A stretch of 64,000 bases of DNA from Pseudomonas bananamidigenes (GCF_001679645.1 NZ_LRUN01000043.1:21391-85390); one strand, 5' to 3'. Counted from the stretch's first letter, positions 18,574 to 32,975 are shown. Notes: generated from the letters alone by a model not told the origin. A program made the numbers and translations.

Positions 18574-19710
18574 TTGACTAAGCCAGCCATACTCGCCCTT
18601 GCTGATGGCAGCATTTTTCGCGGCGAAGCCATTGGAGCCGACGGCCAGACCGTTGGTGAGGTGGTGTTCAACACCGCAATGACCGGCTATCAGGAAATCC
18701 TTACCGATCCTTCCTACGCCCAGCAGATCGTTACCCTGACTTACCCGCACATCGGCAACACCGGCACCACGCCGGAAGACGCCGAATCCAATCGCGTCTG
18801 GTCCGCCGGCCTGGTCATCCGTGACCTGCCGCTGGTAGCAAGCAACTGGCGTAACACGATGTCCCTGTCCGATTACCTGAAAGCCAACAACGTTGTGGCG
18901 ATCGCCGGTATCGACACCCGTCGCCTGACCCGCATCCTGCGTGAAAAAGGCGCCCAGAACGGCTGCATCATGGCCGGCGACAACATCTCCGAAGAAGCGG
19001 CCATCGCCGCTGCGCAAGGCTTCCCGGGCCTCAAGGGCATGGATCTGGCGAAAGTCGTCAGCACCAAGACCCAGTACGAATGGCGCTCCACTGTATGGGA
19101 GCTGAAAACCGACAGCCATGCGACCATCGAAGCCTCCGAGCTGCCATACCACGTGGTTGCCTACGACTACGGCGTCAAGGTCAACATCCTGCGCATGCTG
19201 GTCGAGCGCGGCTGCCGCGTGACTGTCGTGCCGGCGCAAACCCCGGCAGCCGACGTGCTGGCCCTGAATCCGGATGGCGTGTTCCTGTCCAACGGCCCTG
19301 GCGATCCGGAGCCTTGCGACTACGCGATCAAGGCGATCAAGGAAGTGCTGGAAACCGAGATTCCGGTGTTCGGCATCTGCCTCGGTCACCAGTTGCTGGC
19401 CCTGGCCTCCGGCGCCAAGACTCTGAAGATGGGCCACGGCCACCATGGTGCCAACCACCCGGTTCAGGATCTGGACACTGGCGTAGTGATGATCACCAGT
19501 CAGAACCACGGTTTTGCGGTTGACGAAGCGACCCTGCCAGCCAACGTCCGCGCGATCCACAAATCGCTGTTCGACGGCACCCTGCAAGGTATCGAGCGCA
19601 CCGACAAGAGCGCGTTCAGCTTCCAGGGTCACCCTGAAGCCAGTCCGGGCCCGAACGATGTGGCGCCCCTGTTTGACCGCTTCATCAACGAGATGGCCAA
19701 GCGACGCTAA
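18574..19710 (+). CDS. carA: carbamoyl-phosphate synthase small subunit CarA (TTG start)
   Basis: The product is 378 aa if translation starts at TTG 18574, which sits five bases after GGGAGG and gives (M)[14 protein letters not shown], the normal family start. An in-frame ATG at 18550 adds eight non-family residues and lacks a site. The class I glutamine amidotransferase nucleophile is in [13 protein letters not shown], with the catalytic His/Glu in [11 protein letters not shown]. It supplies ammonia to CarB for arginine and pyrimidine synthesis. A strong terminator hairpin in its leader suggests attenuation. Confidence 0.97.
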   Translation: MTKPAILALADGSIFRGEAIGADGQTVGEVVFNTAMTGYQEILTDPSYAQQIVTLTYPHIGNTGTTPEDAESNRVWSAGLVIRDLPLVASNWRNTMSLSDYLKANNVVAIAGIDTRRLTRILREKGAQNGCIMAGDNISEEAAIAAAQGFPGLKGMDLAKVVSTKTQYEWRSTVWELKTDSHATIEASELPYHVVAYDYGVKVNILRMLVERGCRVTVVPAQTPAADVLALNPDGVFLSNGPGDPEPCDYAIKAIKEVLETEIPVFGICLGHQLLALASGAKTLKMGHGHHGANHPVQDLDTGVVMITSQNHGFAVDEATLPANVRAIHKSLFDGTLQGIERTDKSAFSFQGHPEASPGPNDVAPLFDRFINEMAKRR

Positions 19711-19834
19711 GCGTTCGCCTTGAGACTGTAGCGAGAAGCTCTCGAAGGCGGCCCCGGAACCGGCGGCCCCTTCAGGACTTCAGAAATCGATCAAGACGGC
19801 TTGCCGACTGACCTGCGGATTTGAGTGACAACCC

Positions 19835-23052
<3,218 letters not shown>

Positions 23053-23056
<4 letters not shown>

Positions 23057-23529
23057 ATAAATACCCAATGACCGTCCAGGGCTCCAAGGCCCTGGAAGAA
23101 GAGCATGCTCACCTGACCAAGGTCGTTCGTCCGAAGCTCAGCCAGGACATCGGTACGGCCCGCGAGTTGGGTGATTTGAAGGAAAACGCTGAATACCATG
23201 CTGCCCGTGAGCAACAAGGCATGGTCGAGGCGCGTATTCGTGATATCGAGGGTCGTCTGCAGAATGCGGTGATCATCGACGTGACGACCATTCCGCACAC
23301 CGGCAAAGTGATTTTCGGCACGACCGTCGAGATCGCCAACGTCGAGACCGACGAAAGCGTGACTTACCAGATCGTGGGTGAGGACGAAGCGGACATCAAA
23401 CTCGGGAAGATTTCGGTCGGCTCGCCGATCGCCCGCGCCCTGATCGCCAAGGAAGAGGGCGATACAGTCGTCGTGAAAACGCCGGGCGGCGATATCGAGT
23501 ATGAGATTGTCGAAGTCCGTCACATCTGA
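23053..23529 (+). CDS. greA: transcription elongation factor GreA
   Basis: The product is 158 aa. The N-terminal antiparallel coiled coil (residues 10-75, tip acidic [15 protein letters not shown]) enters the RNA polymerase secondary channel. The C-terminal FKBP-like domain ends [14 protein letters not shown]. It rescues backtracked polymerase by stimulating RNA cleavage. Its ATG overlaps the carB stop, so it is part of the carAB transcript. Confidence 0.98.
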
Positions 23530-23962
23530 GACAAGGCGCCCGCTGCGTGCGGGTGCCATGCTCTGGCAGCTGACCCAGATGCTGTGGGTTGGCGGTTTAT
23601 GGCTGGTGCACCTCGGTCTGCGGCCGGTGCTGGGCCAGATTGGTCTCGCACCGCTGCTGATCGACGAGGTCGCCAGTGCGTTTGAAGTACCGGTGGTGGG
23701 TTTCGCTGCCGCGTGCGTGATTTTTCAGGCCTTGGTACTGGTGCGGGCCGAGGGCCTTGCCAGTTTATGGCGGGATTTTCGTGGGCAAGTGTTGCTGATG
23801 GCGCTGTATGCGAGTGCGATGTATGTCGCCGTGCGTGTCGGCTGGCCGGATGCGCAGCGCTGGCAGGTATTCAGTTATCTTGTTCTGGGGTTTTCCGGAC
23901 TGGTACTGGTGATGCAGCCGGTGCCGGGGTGGAGTGCCAGGGTGCGCGAAGCACACCCTTGA
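23501..23962 (+). CDS. DUF4149-family membrane protein
   Basis: The product is up to 153 aa with four hydrophobic segments ([68 protein letters not shown]). It resembles the DUF4149/TMEM205-like proteins found next to greA in pseudomonads; function unknown. The start is doubtful. ATG 23501 overlaps greA by 29 bases, ATG 23558 has no ribosome-binding site, and a CTG at 23543 with AAGG seven bases ahead would give (M)[11 protein letters not shown]. It converges with yhbY nine bases away. Confidence 0.75.
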   Translation: MRLSKSVTSETRRPLRAGAMLWQLTQMLWVGGLWLVHLGLRPVLGQIGLAPLLIDEVASAFEVPVVGFAAACVIFQALVLVRAEGLASLWRDFRGQVLLMALYASAMYVAVRVGWPDAQRWQVFSYLVLGFSGLVLVMQPVPGWSARVREAHP

Positions 23963-23971
23963 CCCTGTTCA

Positions 23972-24280
23972 TCACTTGAAGCGATGAACGTTCGACAGCT
24001 GCTTGTTGACGTTGAAGTTCCTGCGGTAAATAAGTGCCATTTTGCCGATGACCTGAACCAGATCGGCTTTGCCGGCCTTGCACAGTTCTGCAATGGACGC
24101 CAGGCGATCCTCGCGATCGAGGATGTTGAGCTTGATCTTGATCAGCTCATGGTCCGCCAGGGCGCGCTCGAGTTCGGCTAGAACACCCTCGGTCAAACCG
24201 TTGTCCGCCACGATCAATACCGGTTTCAGATGGTGACCAATGGATTTGTACTGTTTCTTCTGCTCTGGAGTGAGCGGCAT
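23972..24280 (-). CDS. yhbY: ribosome assembly RNA-binding protein YhbY (CRM domain)
   Basis: The product is 102 aa, a single CRM domain beginning MPLTPEQKKQYKSIGHHLKP and ending in IYRRNFNVNKQLSN. It binds pre-50S particles in E. coli. It is divergent from rlmE across about 100 bases, the conserved arrangement upstream of rlmE-ftsH, and both genes probably use promoters in that gap. Confidence 0.94.
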   Translation of the reverse strand: MPLTPEQKKQYKSIGHHLKPVLIVADNGLTEGVLAELERALADHELIKIKLNILDREDRLASIAELCKAGKADLVQVIGKMALIYRRNFNVNKQLSNVHRFK

Positions 24281-24381
24281 AATCTGACCCTTTCGTCTGG
24301 ATTCTGTAAAATGGCGGCCATTTTACCCGAGGGCTCGTGGATCCGCCCAATTAATCACGACCCTAATCAACGAGGTGCCCA

Positions 24382-25011
24382 ATGGCGCGTTCCAAGACAA
24401 GCCTTGGTTGGCTGAAACGACATGTCAACGATCCTTATGTGAAACAGGCGCAGAAGGACGGCTACCGCTCGCGTGCGAGTTACAAGCTTCTGGAGGTCCA
24501 GGAGAAATACAAACTGATTCGTCCCGGCATGAGCGTGGTCGATCTGGGTGCTGCGCCCGGTGGCTGGTCGCAGGTTACCAGTCGTCTGATCGGTGGTCAG
24601 GGCCGTCTGATCGCCTCGGACATTCTGGAAATGGACGGCATTCCGGACGTGACCTTCATTCAGGGGGATTTCACCCAGGATGAGGTGCTGGCTCAGATCC
24701 TTGAAGCCGTGGGTAATTCGCAAGTGGACCTTGTGATTTCCGATATGGCCCCCAATATGAGTGGTACGCCTGCCGTAGATATGCCGAAAGCCATGTTTTT
24801 GTGCGAGCTGGCGCTGGATCTGGCAGAGCGGATACTCAAGCCGGGTGGTAATTTTCTGATCAAGATTTTCCAGGGAGAAGGGTTCGACACTTATCTGAAG
24901 GACGCTCGTCAGAAATTCGACAAGGTCCAGATGATCAAGCCGGATTCTTCCCGTGACAGTTCCCGCGAGCAATACATGCTGGCTTGGGGCTACCGCGGCG
25001 GTAGCATGTAA
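24382..25011 (+). CDS. rlmE: 23S rRNA 2'-O-methyltransferase RlmE (FtsJ/RrmJ)
   Basis: The product is 209 aa. The SAM-binding motif is [13 protein letters not shown] (residues 53-65), the catalytic aspartate lies in [10 protein letters not shown] near residue 120, and the catalytic lysine lies in [11 protein letters not shown] near residue 160. It methylates U2552 of 23S rRNA late in 50S assembly and is heat-inducible in E. coli. It precedes ftsH as in most gammaproteobacteria. Confidence 0.97.
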   Translation: MARSKTSLGWLKRHVNDPYVKQAQKDGYRSRASYKLLEVQEKYKLIRPGMSVVDLGAAPGGWSQVTSRLIGGQGRLIASDILEMDGIPDVTFIQGDFTQDEVLAQILEAVGNSQVDLVISDMAPNMSGTPAVDMPKAMFLCELALDLAERILKPGGNFLIKIFQGEGFDTYLKDARQKFDKVQMIKPDSSRDSSREQYMLAWGYRGGSM

Positions 25012-25204
25012 AACGAGTTTTTTGGGCGGGGTGATAGGTTTTTCGTATTTTGCCCTCCGTGCATAAGCGAATATTGTGTAGAAAGTGTTTCACAAAGGGT
25101 TACAGACGGCGCCTGCCAGAGCTGTAGGTAATGTAGTAAGTTAGGCCGGTGAATATCATGCGAAGCGCGCGCCATCAGCGGAGCTTGCTTCAGAGGGTAG
25201 TTAA

Positions 25205-27118
25205 TTGAACGATATGGCAAAGAATCTGATCCTGTGGTTGATCATCGCGGCTGTCCTGGTGACGGTGATGAACAACTTCTCCAGCCCTAACGAGCCGCAG
25301 ACCCTCAACTATTCCGACTTCATCCAGCAGGTCAAGGATGGCAAGGTCGAGCGCGTGGCCGTCGATGGCTACGTGATTACCGGCAAGCGCAACGATGGCG
25401 ACAGCTTCAAGACCATTCGTCCGGCGATCCAGGACAATGGCCTGATCGGCGATCTGGTCGACAACCATGTCGTGGTCGAAGGCAAGCAGCCTGAGCAGCA
25501 AAGCATCTGGACCCAGCTTCTGGTGGCCAGCTTCCCGATTCTGGTCATCATTGCGGTATTCATGTTCTTCATGCGCCAGATGCAGGGCGGCGCAGGTGGC
25601 AAGGGCGGGCCGATGAGCTTTGGCAAGAGCAAGGCTCGCCTGCTCTCCGAAGATCAGGTGAAGACCACGCTGTCGGACGTTGCCGGTTGCGACGAAGCCA
25701 AGGAAGAAGTTGGTGAGCTGGTAGAGTTTCTTCGCGATCCGGGCAAGTTTCAGCGCCTGGGCGGTCGCATTCCTCGCGGCGTACTGATGGTCGGTCCTCC
25801 TGGTACCGGTAAAACCTTGCTGGCCAAGGCAATTGCCGGCGAAGCCAAGGTGCCGTTCTTCACCATTTCCGGTTCCGACTTCGTCGAAATGTTCGTCGGT
25901 GTCGGCGCCAGCCGTGTTCGTGACATGTTCGAACAGGCCAAGAAGCACGCCCCCTGCATTATCTTCATCGACGAGATCGACGCCGTTGGTCGCCATCGTG
26001 GCGCCGGCATGGGTGGTGGTCACGACGAGCGCGAACAGACCCTCAACCAGTTGCTGGTGGAGATGGACGGTTTCGAAATGAATGACGGCATCATCGTCAT
26101 TGCTGCAACCAACCGTCCTGATGTGCTGGATCCTGCCTTGCTGCGTCCTGGTCGTTTCGACCGTCAGGTTGTCGTAGGTCTGCCGGACATCCGTGGTCGC
26201 GAGCAGATCCTCAAGGTGCACATGCGCAAGGTGCCAATGGGTGACGACGTTGCTCCGGCCGTTATCGCGCGCGGTACTCCGGGCTTCTCCGGTGCCGATC
26301 TGGCCAACCTGGTCAACGAGGCTTCGCTGTTCGCTGCCCGTGCCGGCAAGCGCATCGTTGAAATGAAAGAGTTCGAGCTGGCAAAGGACAAGATCATGAT
26401 GGGCGCCGAGCGCAAATCCATGGTCATGTCCGAGAAAGAAAAGCAGAACACCGCTTATCACGAAGCAGGCCACGCAATCGTCGGTCGTGTCGTGCCAGAG
26501 CATGATCCGGTCTACAAGGTTTCGATCATTCCTCGCGGCCGTGCGCTGGGTGTGACCATGTTCCTGCCGGAAGAAGATCGCTACAGCCTGTCCAAACGCG
26601 CGCTGATCAGCCAGATCTGCTCGCTGTACGGCGGCCGTATTGCTGAGGAAATGACTCTGGGCTTCGACGGAGTGACCACTGGCGCCTCCAACGACATCAT
26701 GCGTGCCAGCCAGATTGCACGGAACATGGTGACCAAGTGGGGCCTGTCTGAAAAACTCGGTCCGTTGATGTATGCGGAGGAAGAAGGCGAAGTGTTCCTC
26801 GGTCGTGGCGGAGGTGGTCAGAACGCCAGTTTTTCCGGTGAAACAGCCAAGTTGATCGACTCGGAAGTGCGCAGCATCATCGATCAGTGTTATGGCACCG
26901 CCAAGCAGATTTTGACGGACAACCGTGACAAGCTTGACGCCATGGCCGACGCCCTCATGAAGTACGAGACTATCGACTCCGAGCAGATCGACGACATCAT
27001 GGCAGGACGCACGCCTCGTGAGCCTCGTGACTGGTCGGGTGGCGCCGGCACACCGCCTCCGGTTGTTCGGGATGAGCGTCCGGAAACACCGATTGGCGGT
27101 CCGGCTGCTGACGTTTAA
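25205..27118 (+). CDS. ftsH: ATP-dependent zinc metalloprotease FtsH
   Basis: The product is 637 aa from a TTG start ([11 protein letters not shown]), with AGAGGG seven bases before it. ATG 25214 is the alternative and gives 634 aa. There are two membrane segments (residues 6-25 and about 100-120), an AAA module with Walker [10 protein letters not shown] near residue 197 and Walker [12 protein letters not shown], the second region of homology, and the zinc protease motif HEAGH near residue 420. It degrades membrane proteins, LpxC and sigma-32. The 193-base gap upstream shows no clear sigma-32 site. Confidence 0.98.
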   Translation: MNDMAKNLILWLIIAAVLVTVMNNFSSPNEPQTLNYSDFIQQVKDGKVERVAVDGYVITGKRNDGDSFKTIRPAIQDNGLIGDLVDNHVVVEGKQPEQQSIWTQLLVASFPILVIIAVFMFFMRQMQGGAGGKGGPMSFGKSKARLLSEDQVKTTLSDVAGCDEAKEEVGELVEFLRDPGKFQRLGGRIPRGVLMVGPPGTGKTLLAKAIAGEAKVPFFTISGSDFVEMFVGVGASRVRDMFEQAKKHAPCIIFIDEIDAVGRHRGAGMGGGHDEREQTLNQLLVEMDGFEMNDGIIVIAATNRPDVLDPALLRPGRFDRQVVVGLPDIRGREQILKVHMRKVPMGDDVAPAVIARGTPGFSGADLANLVNEASLFAARAGKRIVEMKEFELAKDKIMMGAERKSMVMSEKEKQNTAYHEAGHAIVGRVVPEHDPVYKVSIIPRGRALGVTMFLPEEDRYSLSKRALISQICSLYGGRIAEEMTLGFDGVTTGASNDIMRASQIARNMVTKWGLSEKLGPLMYAEEEGEVFLGRGGGGQNASFSGETAKLIDSEVRSIIDQCYGTAKQILTDNRDKLDAMADALMKYETIDSEQIDDIMAGRTPREPRDWSGGAGTPPPVVRDERPETPIGGPAADV

Positions 27119-27126
27119 GGTTTGAA

Positions 27127-27978
27127 ATGATTTCTGTACAGTCCCTGACCCGGTTGCCTTGCGGCAGCCGGGTTCTTGATTTGGCCCGGACGCACGTCAT
27201 GGGCATTCTCAATGTCACTCCCGATTCCTTTTCCGATGGTGGCCGATACAGCCAGCTTGATGCAGCGTTGCGTCACGCCGAGGCGATGGTTTCTGCCGGT
27301 GCAACGTTGATCGACGTGGGTGGAGAGTCCACTCGGCCAGGTGCGCGAGCAGTCTCACCGCTGGAGGAGCTTGAGCGTGTGGCGCCGATTGTCGAGCTGA
27401 TCAATCGCGAGCTGGATGTGATCATATCCGTTGATACCTCGACCCCTGCCGTCATGCGGGAAACCGCGCGTCTGGGGGCTGGGCTGATCAATGACGTTCG
27501 ATCGTTGCAGCGTGACGGCGCTCTGGATGCGGCGGCGGCCACCGGGTTGCCGGTCTGCCTGATGCACATGCTGGGTGAGCCCGGCAATATGCAGGACAAC
27601 CCGCATTATCAGGATGTCACCCGGGAAGTGGGTGAGTTTCTCGCCGAGCGTATGGAACGATGCGCCTCGGTCGGTATACCCGCCGAACGGATCATTCTTG
27701 ATCCGGGCTTCGGCTTCGCCAAAACCCTTCAGCACAATCTAAGCTTGTTCAAGCACATGGAAGCCCTCCATGCATTGGGTCGACCTCTGCTGGTGGGCGT
27801 TTCGCGAAAAAGCATGATCGGACAGACCCTTGATCGCCCGGTGGGTGAGCGCCTTTCTGGCGGTCTGGCTCTGGCTGCGCTGGCGTCGGTCAAAGGGGCG
27901 CGTATTTTGCGCGTCCATGATGTGGCAGAAACGGTGGATGTCGTGCGCATGATCGCAGCCGTGGAATCAGCCGAATAA
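27127..27978 (+). CDS. folP: dihydropteroate synthase
   Basis: The product is 283 aa with the pterin-binding signatures [16 protein letters not shown] (residues 24-39) and [11 protein letters not shown] (about 60-70), and the C-terminal GVSRKSMIG. It condenses p-aminobenzoate with hydroxymethyl-dihydropterin pyrophosphate and is the target of sulfonamides. It begins 8 bases after ftsH in the conserved ftsH-folP-glmM order. Confidence 0.98.
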   Translation: MISVQSLTRLPCGSRVLDLARTHVMGILNVTPDSFSDGGRYSQLDAALRHAEAMVSAGATLIDVGGESTRPGARAVSPLEELERVAPIVELINRELDVIISVDTSTPAVMRETARLGAGLINDVRSLQRDGALDAAAATGLPVCLMHMLGEPGNMQDNPHYQDVTREVGEFLAERMERCASVGIPAERIILDPGFGFAKTLQHNLSLFKHMEALHALGRPLLVGVSRKSMIGQTLDRPVGERLSGGLALAALASVKGARILRVHDVAETVDVVRMIAAVESAE

Positions 27979-27994
27979 GAATGATGGAGCACTT

Positions 27995-29332
27995 ATGAGC
28001 AAGAAATATTTTGGTACCGACGGCATTCGTGGCCGCGTTGGCGAGTACCCGATCACTCCTGACTTCATGCTCAAGCTTGGCTGGGCTGCCGGTATGGCTT
28101 TCCGGAAAATGGGCGCCTGCAAGGTGCTCGTTGGCAAGGACACGCGGATTTCCGGGTATATGTTCGAGTCGGCCCTGGAGGCCGGTCTGACATCGGCGGG
28201 TGCTGATGTCATGTTGCTTGGTCCGATGCCGACGCCTGCCATCGCTTATCTGGCGCGTACCTTTCAGGCTGAGGCCGGTATCGTGATCAGTGCCTCGCAC
28301 AATCCCCACGATGATAATGGCATCAAGTTTTTTTCCGGTCGGGGTACCAAATTGCCGGATGAGCTGGAGCTGATGATCGAGGAATTGCTCGACACACCGA
28401 TGACCGTCGTCGAGTCGAGCAAGATTGGCAAGGTGTCGCGAATCAACGACGCCTCTGGCCGCTACATCGAGTTCTGCAAGAGCAGTGTGCCAACCAACAC
28501 CAGCTTTGCCGGTCTGAAGATTGTTATCGACTGCGCGCACGGTGCAACCTACAAGGTCGCGCCGAGTGTGTTTCGCGAGCTGGGTGCCGATGTCGTCGTC
28601 CTGTCCGCCCAGCCCAACGGGTTGAACATCAACGACAACTGTGGCTCGACTCACATGGGGCCATTGCAGGCGGCGGTGCTTGCCGAGCAGGCTGATCTGG
28701 GGATCGCATTCGATGGTGACGGCGACCGCGTGCTGATGGTCGATCATACCGGTGCGATAGTCGATGGTGATGAGCTGATCTTCATCATTGCTCGCGATCT
28801 GCATGAGCGTGGCAAGTTGCAGGGTGGTGTCGTCGGCACGCTGATGAGTAACCTTGGCCTGGAACTGGCCCTGGCGGATCTGGGGATTCCTTTTGTGCGT
28901 GCCAACGTGGGTGACCGATATGTGATTGCCGAGTTGCTGGAGCGCAACTGGCAGGTCGGCGGTGAGAACTCGGGGCACGTCGTCTGCTTCAATCACACCA
29001 CAACGGGTGATGCGATCATCGCGGCCCTGCAGGTGCTGATGTCGCTCAAGACTCGCGGTGAAGGTCTGGCTCAAACCCGCCAGTCCCTGCGCAAATGTCC
29101 ACAAGTGCTGATCAATGTGCGTTTCGGCGGTGGCGACAGTCCTCTCGAGCACCCGGCTGTCAAGGAAGCCAGCAAGCGTGTGACCGAAGCCATGGCTGGG
29201 CGTGGACGTGTTCTTCTGCGCAAGTCCGGAACAGAGCCTCTGGTGCGCGTCATGGTCGAAGGTGAGGACGAAACCCAGGTTCGTGGCTATGCCGAAGAGC
29301 TGGCAAAACTGGTAACTGAAGTTTCTGCCTGA
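27995..29332 (+). CDS. glmM: phosphoglucosamine mutase
   Basis: The product is 445 aa. The phosphoserine loop [15 protein letters not shown] is near residue 100, the metal loop DGDGDRV near 240, and the sugar-binding GGENSGH near 325. It interconverts glucosamine-6-phosphate and glucosamine-1-phosphate for UDP-GlcNAc, peptidoglycan and LPS. It starts 16 bases after folP. Confidence 0.98.
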   Translation: MSKKYFGTDGIRGRVGEYPITPDFMLKLGWAAGMAFRKMGACKVLVGKDTRISGYMFESALEAGLTSAGADVMLLGPMPTPAIAYLARTFQAEAGIVISASHNPHDDNGIKFFSGRGTKLPDELELMIEELLDTPMTVVESSKIGKVSRINDASGRYIEFCKSSVPTNTSFAGLKIVIDCAHGATYKVAPSVFRELGADVVVLSAQPNGLNINDNCGSTHMGPLQAAVLAEQADLGIAFDGDGDRVLMVDHTGAIVDGDELIFIIARDLHERGKLQGGVVGTLMSNLGLELALADLGIPFVRANVGDRYVIAELLERNWQVGGENSGHVVCFNHTTTGDAIIAALQVLMSLKTRGEGLAQTRQSLRKCPQVLINVRFGGGDSPLEHPAVKEASKRVTEAMAGRGRVLLRKSGTEPLVRVMVEGEDETQVRGYAEELAKLVTEVSA

Positions 29333-29397
29333 TACAGCTTGCCAGTCTTGATTGTGTTGGGTAACATCTGCGCCCACTTTGACCGACGAGGTACAGC

Positions 29398-30153
29398 ATG
29401 CGTCGCCCTATGGTAGCTGGTAACTGGAAGATGCACGGTACCCGCGCCAGCGTCGCTGAGCTGATCAACGGCCTTCGTCATCTGGCCTTGCCAAGCGGTG
29501 TTGATGTCGCGGTGTTCCCGCCTTGCCTGCATATCAATCAAGTGATTGATGGCTTGAAAGGAAAGTCGATTTCGGTCGGCGCGCAGAACTCTGCGGTGGA
29601 GTCGATGCAAGGTGCATTGACCGGTGAGATTGCGCCGAGTCAGTTGGTGGATGCAGGGTGTTCCCTGGTGCTTGTCGGGCATTCCGAGCGCCGCCAGATC
29701 ATGGGCGAGCGAGACGGGATGCTGAATCGCAAGTTCGCAGCGGCACAGGCATGTGGCTTGATTCCGGTGTTGTGTGTGGGGGAAACCCTGGAGCAGCGTG
29801 AAGCCGGAAAGACTCTTGAAGTTGTCGGGCGTCAGCTGGGCAGCATCATCGAGGAGCTTGGTGTCGGTGCCTTTGCAAAGGCAGTGATCGCATACGAGCC
29901 GGTCTGGGCCATTGGTACCGGGCTGACTGCAACGCCGCAACAGGCTCAGGATGTGCATAAGGCCATTCGTGAGCAGTTGGCGGCGGAGAATTCTGAAGTT
30001 GCTCGAAATGTGCGGCTTCTATACGGCGGCAGCGTGAAGGCGGCCAATGCGGTCGAACTGTTCGGCATGCCGGATATCGATGGGGGGCTCATTGGTGGAG
30101 CTTCCCTGAATGCAGATGAGTTCGGTGCGATTTGTCGCGCCGCGGGAAACTGA
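29398..30153 (+). CDS. tpiA: triosephosphate isomerase
   Basis: The product is 251 aa. Active-site segments are NWKMHG (Lys near residue 11), VGHSERR (His near 95) and [11 protein letters not shown] (Glu near 167), with the phosphate-binding GGSVKAAN near 210. It interconverts dihydroxyacetone phosphate and glyceraldehyde-3-phosphate. It is followed four bases later by secG, as in many gammaproteobacteria. Confidence 0.98.
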   Translation: MRRPMVAGNWKMHGTRASVAELINGLRHLALPSGVDVAVFPPCLHINQVIDGLKGKSISVGAQNSAVESMQGALTGEIAPSQLVDAGCSLVLVGHSERRQIMGERDGMLNRKFAAAQACGLIPVLCVGETLEQREAGKTLEVVGRQLGSIIEELGVGAFAKAVIAYEPVWAIGTGLTATPQQAQDVHKAIREQLAAENSEVARNVRLLYGGSVKAANAVELFGMPDIDGGLIGGASLNADEFGAICRAAGN

Positions 30154-30157
30154 AAAA

Positions 30158-30541
30158 ATGCTGGAAACAGTCGTAGTCGTTTTTCATCTGCTGGGTGCAT
30201 TGGGCGTAGTTGCTCTGGTTTTGCTGCAGCAGGGTAAGGGTGCGGACGCTGGCGCGTCTTTCGGAGCAGGTGCTTCAAATACTGTGTTCGGAAGCCAAGG
30301 TTCCTCTACCTTTCTTAGTAAGTTTACTGCTATACTCGCCGCCGGTTTCTTCATAACCAGCTTGGGGTTAGGATACTTTGCTAAAGAGAAGGCTCATCAG
30401 CTGACTCAAGCAGGATTGCCAAACCCGGCGGTGTTGGAAGTTCCAAAGCAACAACCGGCTTCTGATGATGTCCCGGTGCTTCAAGAGCAAAAGTCGGCTA
30501 CTCCAGCGACTGACGTACCTCCAGCTCAAGAGCAGAAGTAA
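30158..30541 (+). CDS. secG: preprotein translocase subunit SecG
   Basis: The product is 127 aa from the ATG at 30158. Two membrane helices (residues 3-21 and about 53-72) flank the conserved cytoplasmic loop [24 protein letters not shown]. The C-terminal tail of about 50 residues is glutamine/proline-rich, longer than in E. coli, and appears disordered. It is an accessory subunit of SecYEG. tRNA-Leu follows 22 bases after the stop. Confidence 0.96.
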   Translation: MLETVVVVFHLLGALGVVALVLLQQGKGADAGASFGAGASNTVFGSQGSSTFLSKFTAILAAGFFITSLGLGYFAKEKAHQLTQAGLPNPAVLEVPKQQPASDDVPVLQEQKSATPATDVPPAQEQK

Positions 30542-30563
30542 GAAGAGTTTCAAACGTAGTTTT

Positions 30564-30649
30564 GCCGAGGTGGTGGAATTGGTAGACACGCAACCTTGAG
30601 GTGGTTGTGCCCATAGGGTGTAGGGGTTCGAGTCCCCTTCTCGGTACCA
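30564..30649 (+). tRNA. tRNA-Leu (anticodon GAG)
   Basis: It is 86 nt including an encoded CCA. The anticodon arm is CAACC-TTGAGGT-GGTTG with GAG at the centre, the long variable arm typical of class II tRNAs is present, and the T-arm is GGGGTTCGAGTCCCC. The acceptor stem is GCCGAGG with two G-U pairs. It probably shares the secG transcript. Confidence 0.95.
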
Positions 30650-30661
30650 ATTAGTCAGGAG

Positions 30662-30684
30662 AGCCCGCTGTTGCGGGCTTTCTT
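30662..30684 (+). terminator. terminator after tRNA-Leu
   Basis: AGCCCGC-TGTT-GCGGGCT is followed by TTCTT. The 7-bp GC-rich stem lies 12 bases after the tRNA 3' end. Confidence 0.85.
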
Positions 30685-30701
30685 GCAGGTGGAAGGTTAC
30701 A

Positions 30702-30730
30702 TTGACCCTCCAGGGGATCGGTCGTATACT
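30702..30730 (+). promoter_or_regulatory. sigma-70 promoter of the initiator tRNA-rimP-nusA operon
   Basis: TTGACC (30702-30707), a 17-base spacer and TATACT (30725-30730) are close to consensus. The mature tRNA begins 17 bases after the -10 box. Confidence 0.88.
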
Positions 30731-30746
30731 TCCGCCCCAGCTTTGT

Positions 30747-30823
<77 letters not shown>

Positions 30824-30831
30824 GTTTAAGG

Positions 30832-30854
30832 AGCCCCTTTTAAGGGGCTTTTTG
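30832..30854 (+). terminator. terminator after tRNA-fMet
   Basis: AGCCCCTT-TT-AAGGGGCT is followed by TTTTG. Partial read-through would be needed for the tRNA promoter to serve rimP-nusA. Confidence 0.8.
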
Positions 30855-30870
30855 TTAGCTGGACACTTTC

Positions 30871-30920
30871 AACGCCGCTGTTCGACGGCGTTTCAAGGAT
30901 GGGCGTTTCGCCCATTTTTT
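30871..30920 (+). terminator. second and third hairpins ahead of rimP
   Basis: AACGCCG/CGGCGTT (30871-30892) is a 7-bp hairpin. It is followed by ATGGGCG-TTT-CGCCCAT plus six T's (30899-30920), a good terminator. With the one at 30832, three hairpins lie between the tRNA and rimP, consistent with attenuated read-through or NusA feedback. Confidence 0.75.
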
Positions 30921-30960
30921 ATTTTGCAAAGCATGCACATACATGCACGAGGGGGTTCAG

Positions 30961-31419
30961 GTGTCGAGCAAGCTAGAAGAGTTGCAGGCCTTGTTGGCCC
31001 CGGTGGTCGTGGCCCTGGGCTATGAATGCTGGGGTATTGAGTTCTCGGCTCAAGGTCGTCACTCAATGTTGCGCGTTTATATCGATAAGGAAGGCGGCGT
31101 GCTGGTGGACGATTGTGCCATTGTCAGCCGTCAGATCAGCGGTGTGCTGGATGTTGAAGATCCGATCTCCGTTGAATACACCCTTGAAGTTTCCTCGCCT
31201 GGCATGGAACGCCCACTGTTCACTCTTGAGCAGTTTGCCAAATTTGCCGGTGAACAAGTAAAGATCAGGCTGCGCTCGCCTTTTGAAGGACGACGCAACT
31301 TTCAGGGCCTTCTGCGCGGTGTAGAAGAACAGGATGTCGTGGTGCAGGTAGATGACCATGAGTTCCTGTTGCCGATCGATATGATCGACAAGGCCAACAT
31401 TATTCCCAGTTTTGACTGA
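30961..31419 (+). CDS. rimP: ribosome maturation factor RimP
   Basis: The product is 152 aa from GTG 30961, which has GAGGGGG about 8 bases upstream. The ATG at 30943 would add six residues that are not family-like. The domain order is the RimP N-terminal alpha/beta ([11 protein letters not shown]...[16 protein letters not shown]) and the C-terminal SH3-like fold. It is needed for 30S maturation. It is the first protein gene of the rimP-nusA-infB-rbfA-truB-rpsO-pnp cluster. Confidence 0.96.
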   Translation: MSSKLEELQALLAPVVVALGYECWGIEFSAQGRHSMLRVYIDKEGGVLVDDCAIVSRQISGVLDVEDPISVEYTLEVSSPGMERPLFTLEQFAKFAGEQVKIRLRSPFEGRRNFQGLLRGVEEQDVVVQVDDHEFLLPIDMIDKANIIPSFD

Positions 31420-31466
31420 GACGCGGATCCCGCGGATCCAATGGCTTGCGAAAGGCGAGGCGTACG

Positions 31467-32948
31467 ATGAGCAAAGAAGTACTGCTGGTTGTTGAGTCGG
31501 TATCCAATGAAAAGGGCGTACCGGCAAGCGTAATTTTTGAAGCGCTGGAGCTGGCTCTGGCCACCGCTACCAAAAAGCGTTTTGAAGACGAAGTTGATCT
31601 GCGTGTGGAAATCAATCGCCACACCGGTTCTTACGAAACTTTCCGTCGCTGGACGGTCGTCGAAGAGAATGACCTCGATGATCCGGCCATCGAAACCTGG
31701 CCAAGCAAGGTTGCCGAAACGCACCCTGGCGCCAAGGTCGGTGACGTTGTCGAAGAAAAGATCGAATCCATCGAGTTCGGCCGCATCGCTGCGCAGACCG
31801 CCAAGCAGGTCATCGTGCAGAAAGTGCGCGAAGCCGAGCGCGCTCAAGTGGTAGACGCCTATCGCGAGCGCCTGGGTGAAATCATCTCCGGCACCGTGAA
31901 AAAAGTGACCCGCGATAACGTGATCGTCGATCTGGGCAATAACGCTGAAGCGTTGCTCGCCCGCGAAGACATCATTTCCCGCGAAACCTTCCGTGTCGGC
32001 GTGCGTCTGCGTGCGCTGCTCAAGGAAATCCGCACCGAGAATCGTGGCCCGCAGTTGATCCTGTCGCGCACCGCGCCGGAAATGCTGATCGAGCTGTTCC
32101 GTATCGAAGTGCCGGAAATTGCTGAAGGTCTCATCGAAGTCATGGCCGCTTCCCGTGATCCGGGATCGCGCGCCAAGATTGCCGTCCGCTCCAAGGACAA
32201 GCGCATCGACCCGCAGGGTGCCTGCATCGGCATGCGCGGTTCGCGTGTGCAGGCCGTGTCGGGTGAGTTGGGTGGCGAGCGTGTCGATATCGTCCTTTGG
32301 GACGACAACCCGGCGCAGTTCGTGATCAATGCCATGTCGCCGGCGGAAGTGGCGGCCATCATCGTTGACGAAGATGCCCACGCGATGGATATCGCCGTCG
32401 GCGCAGACAACCTGGCTCAGGCCATCGGTCGTGGTGGTCAGAACGTGCGTCTGGCCAGCCAGCTGACAGGCTGGACCCTGAACGTGATGACCGAGTCGGA
32501 CATCCAGGCCAAGCAACAAGCGGAAACCGGCGACATCCTGCGCAACTTCATCGAAGAGCTGGAAGTCGACGAGGAGCTGGCTCAGGTGCTGGTCGACGAA
32601 GGCTTTACCAGCCTGGAAGAGATTGCCTACGTACCGTTGGAAGAAATGCTCAACATCGACGGCTTTGACGAAGACATCGTCAACGAGCTTCGCGCTCGTG
32701 CCAAGGATCGCCTGTTGACCAAAGCCATCGCTACTGAGGAAAAACTGGCAGACGCCCATCCGGCCGAAGACCTGCTCTCGCTTGAGGGTATGGACAAGGA
32801 TCTGGCGGCGGAACTGGCGGTGCGCGGCGTAGTTAACCGCGAAGACCTGGCCGAGCAGTCGATTGACGACCTGCTCGACATCGACGGTATCGACGAAGAG
32901 CGTGCCGGCAAGTTGATCATGGCCGCCCGAGCCCATTGGTTCGAGTAA
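31467..32948 (+). CDS. nusA: transcription termination/antitermination factor NusA
   Basis: The product is 493 aa from ATG 31467. The N-terminal polymerase-binding domain, an S1 domain (residues 135-200), two KH domains (about 230-345, [14 protein letters not shown] and [14 protein letters not shown]) and two C-terminal acidic repeats (near residues 365-420 and 440-493) give the full gammaproteobacterial architecture. It modulates pausing, intrinsic termination and rRNA antitermination. Confidence 0.98.
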   Translation: MSKEVLLVVESVSNEKGVPASVIFEALELALATATKKRFEDEVDLRVEINRHTGSYETFRRWTVVEENDLDDPAIETWPSKVAETHPGAKVGDVVEEKIESIEFGRIAAQTAKQVIVQKVREAERAQVVDAYRERLGEIISGTVKKVTRDNVIVDLGNNAEALLAREDIISRETFRVGVRLRALLKEIRTENRGPQLILSRTAPEMLIELFRIEVPEIAEGLIEVMAASRDPGSRAKIAVRSKDKRIDPQGACIGMRGSRVQAVSGELGGERVDIVLWDDNPAQFVINAMSPAEVAAIIVDEDAHAMDIAVGADNLAQAIGRGGQNVRLASQLTGWTLNVMTESDIQAKQQAETGDILRNFIEELEVDEELAQVLVDEGFTSLEEIAYVPLEEMLNIDGFDEDIVNELRARAKDRLLTKAIATEEKLADAHPAEDLLSLEGMDKDLAAELAVRGVVNREDLAEQSIDDLLDIDGIDEERAGKLIMAARAHWFE

Positions 32949-32975
32949 TTAGGCGCGGCCTGAGGAGAGAAGTGC

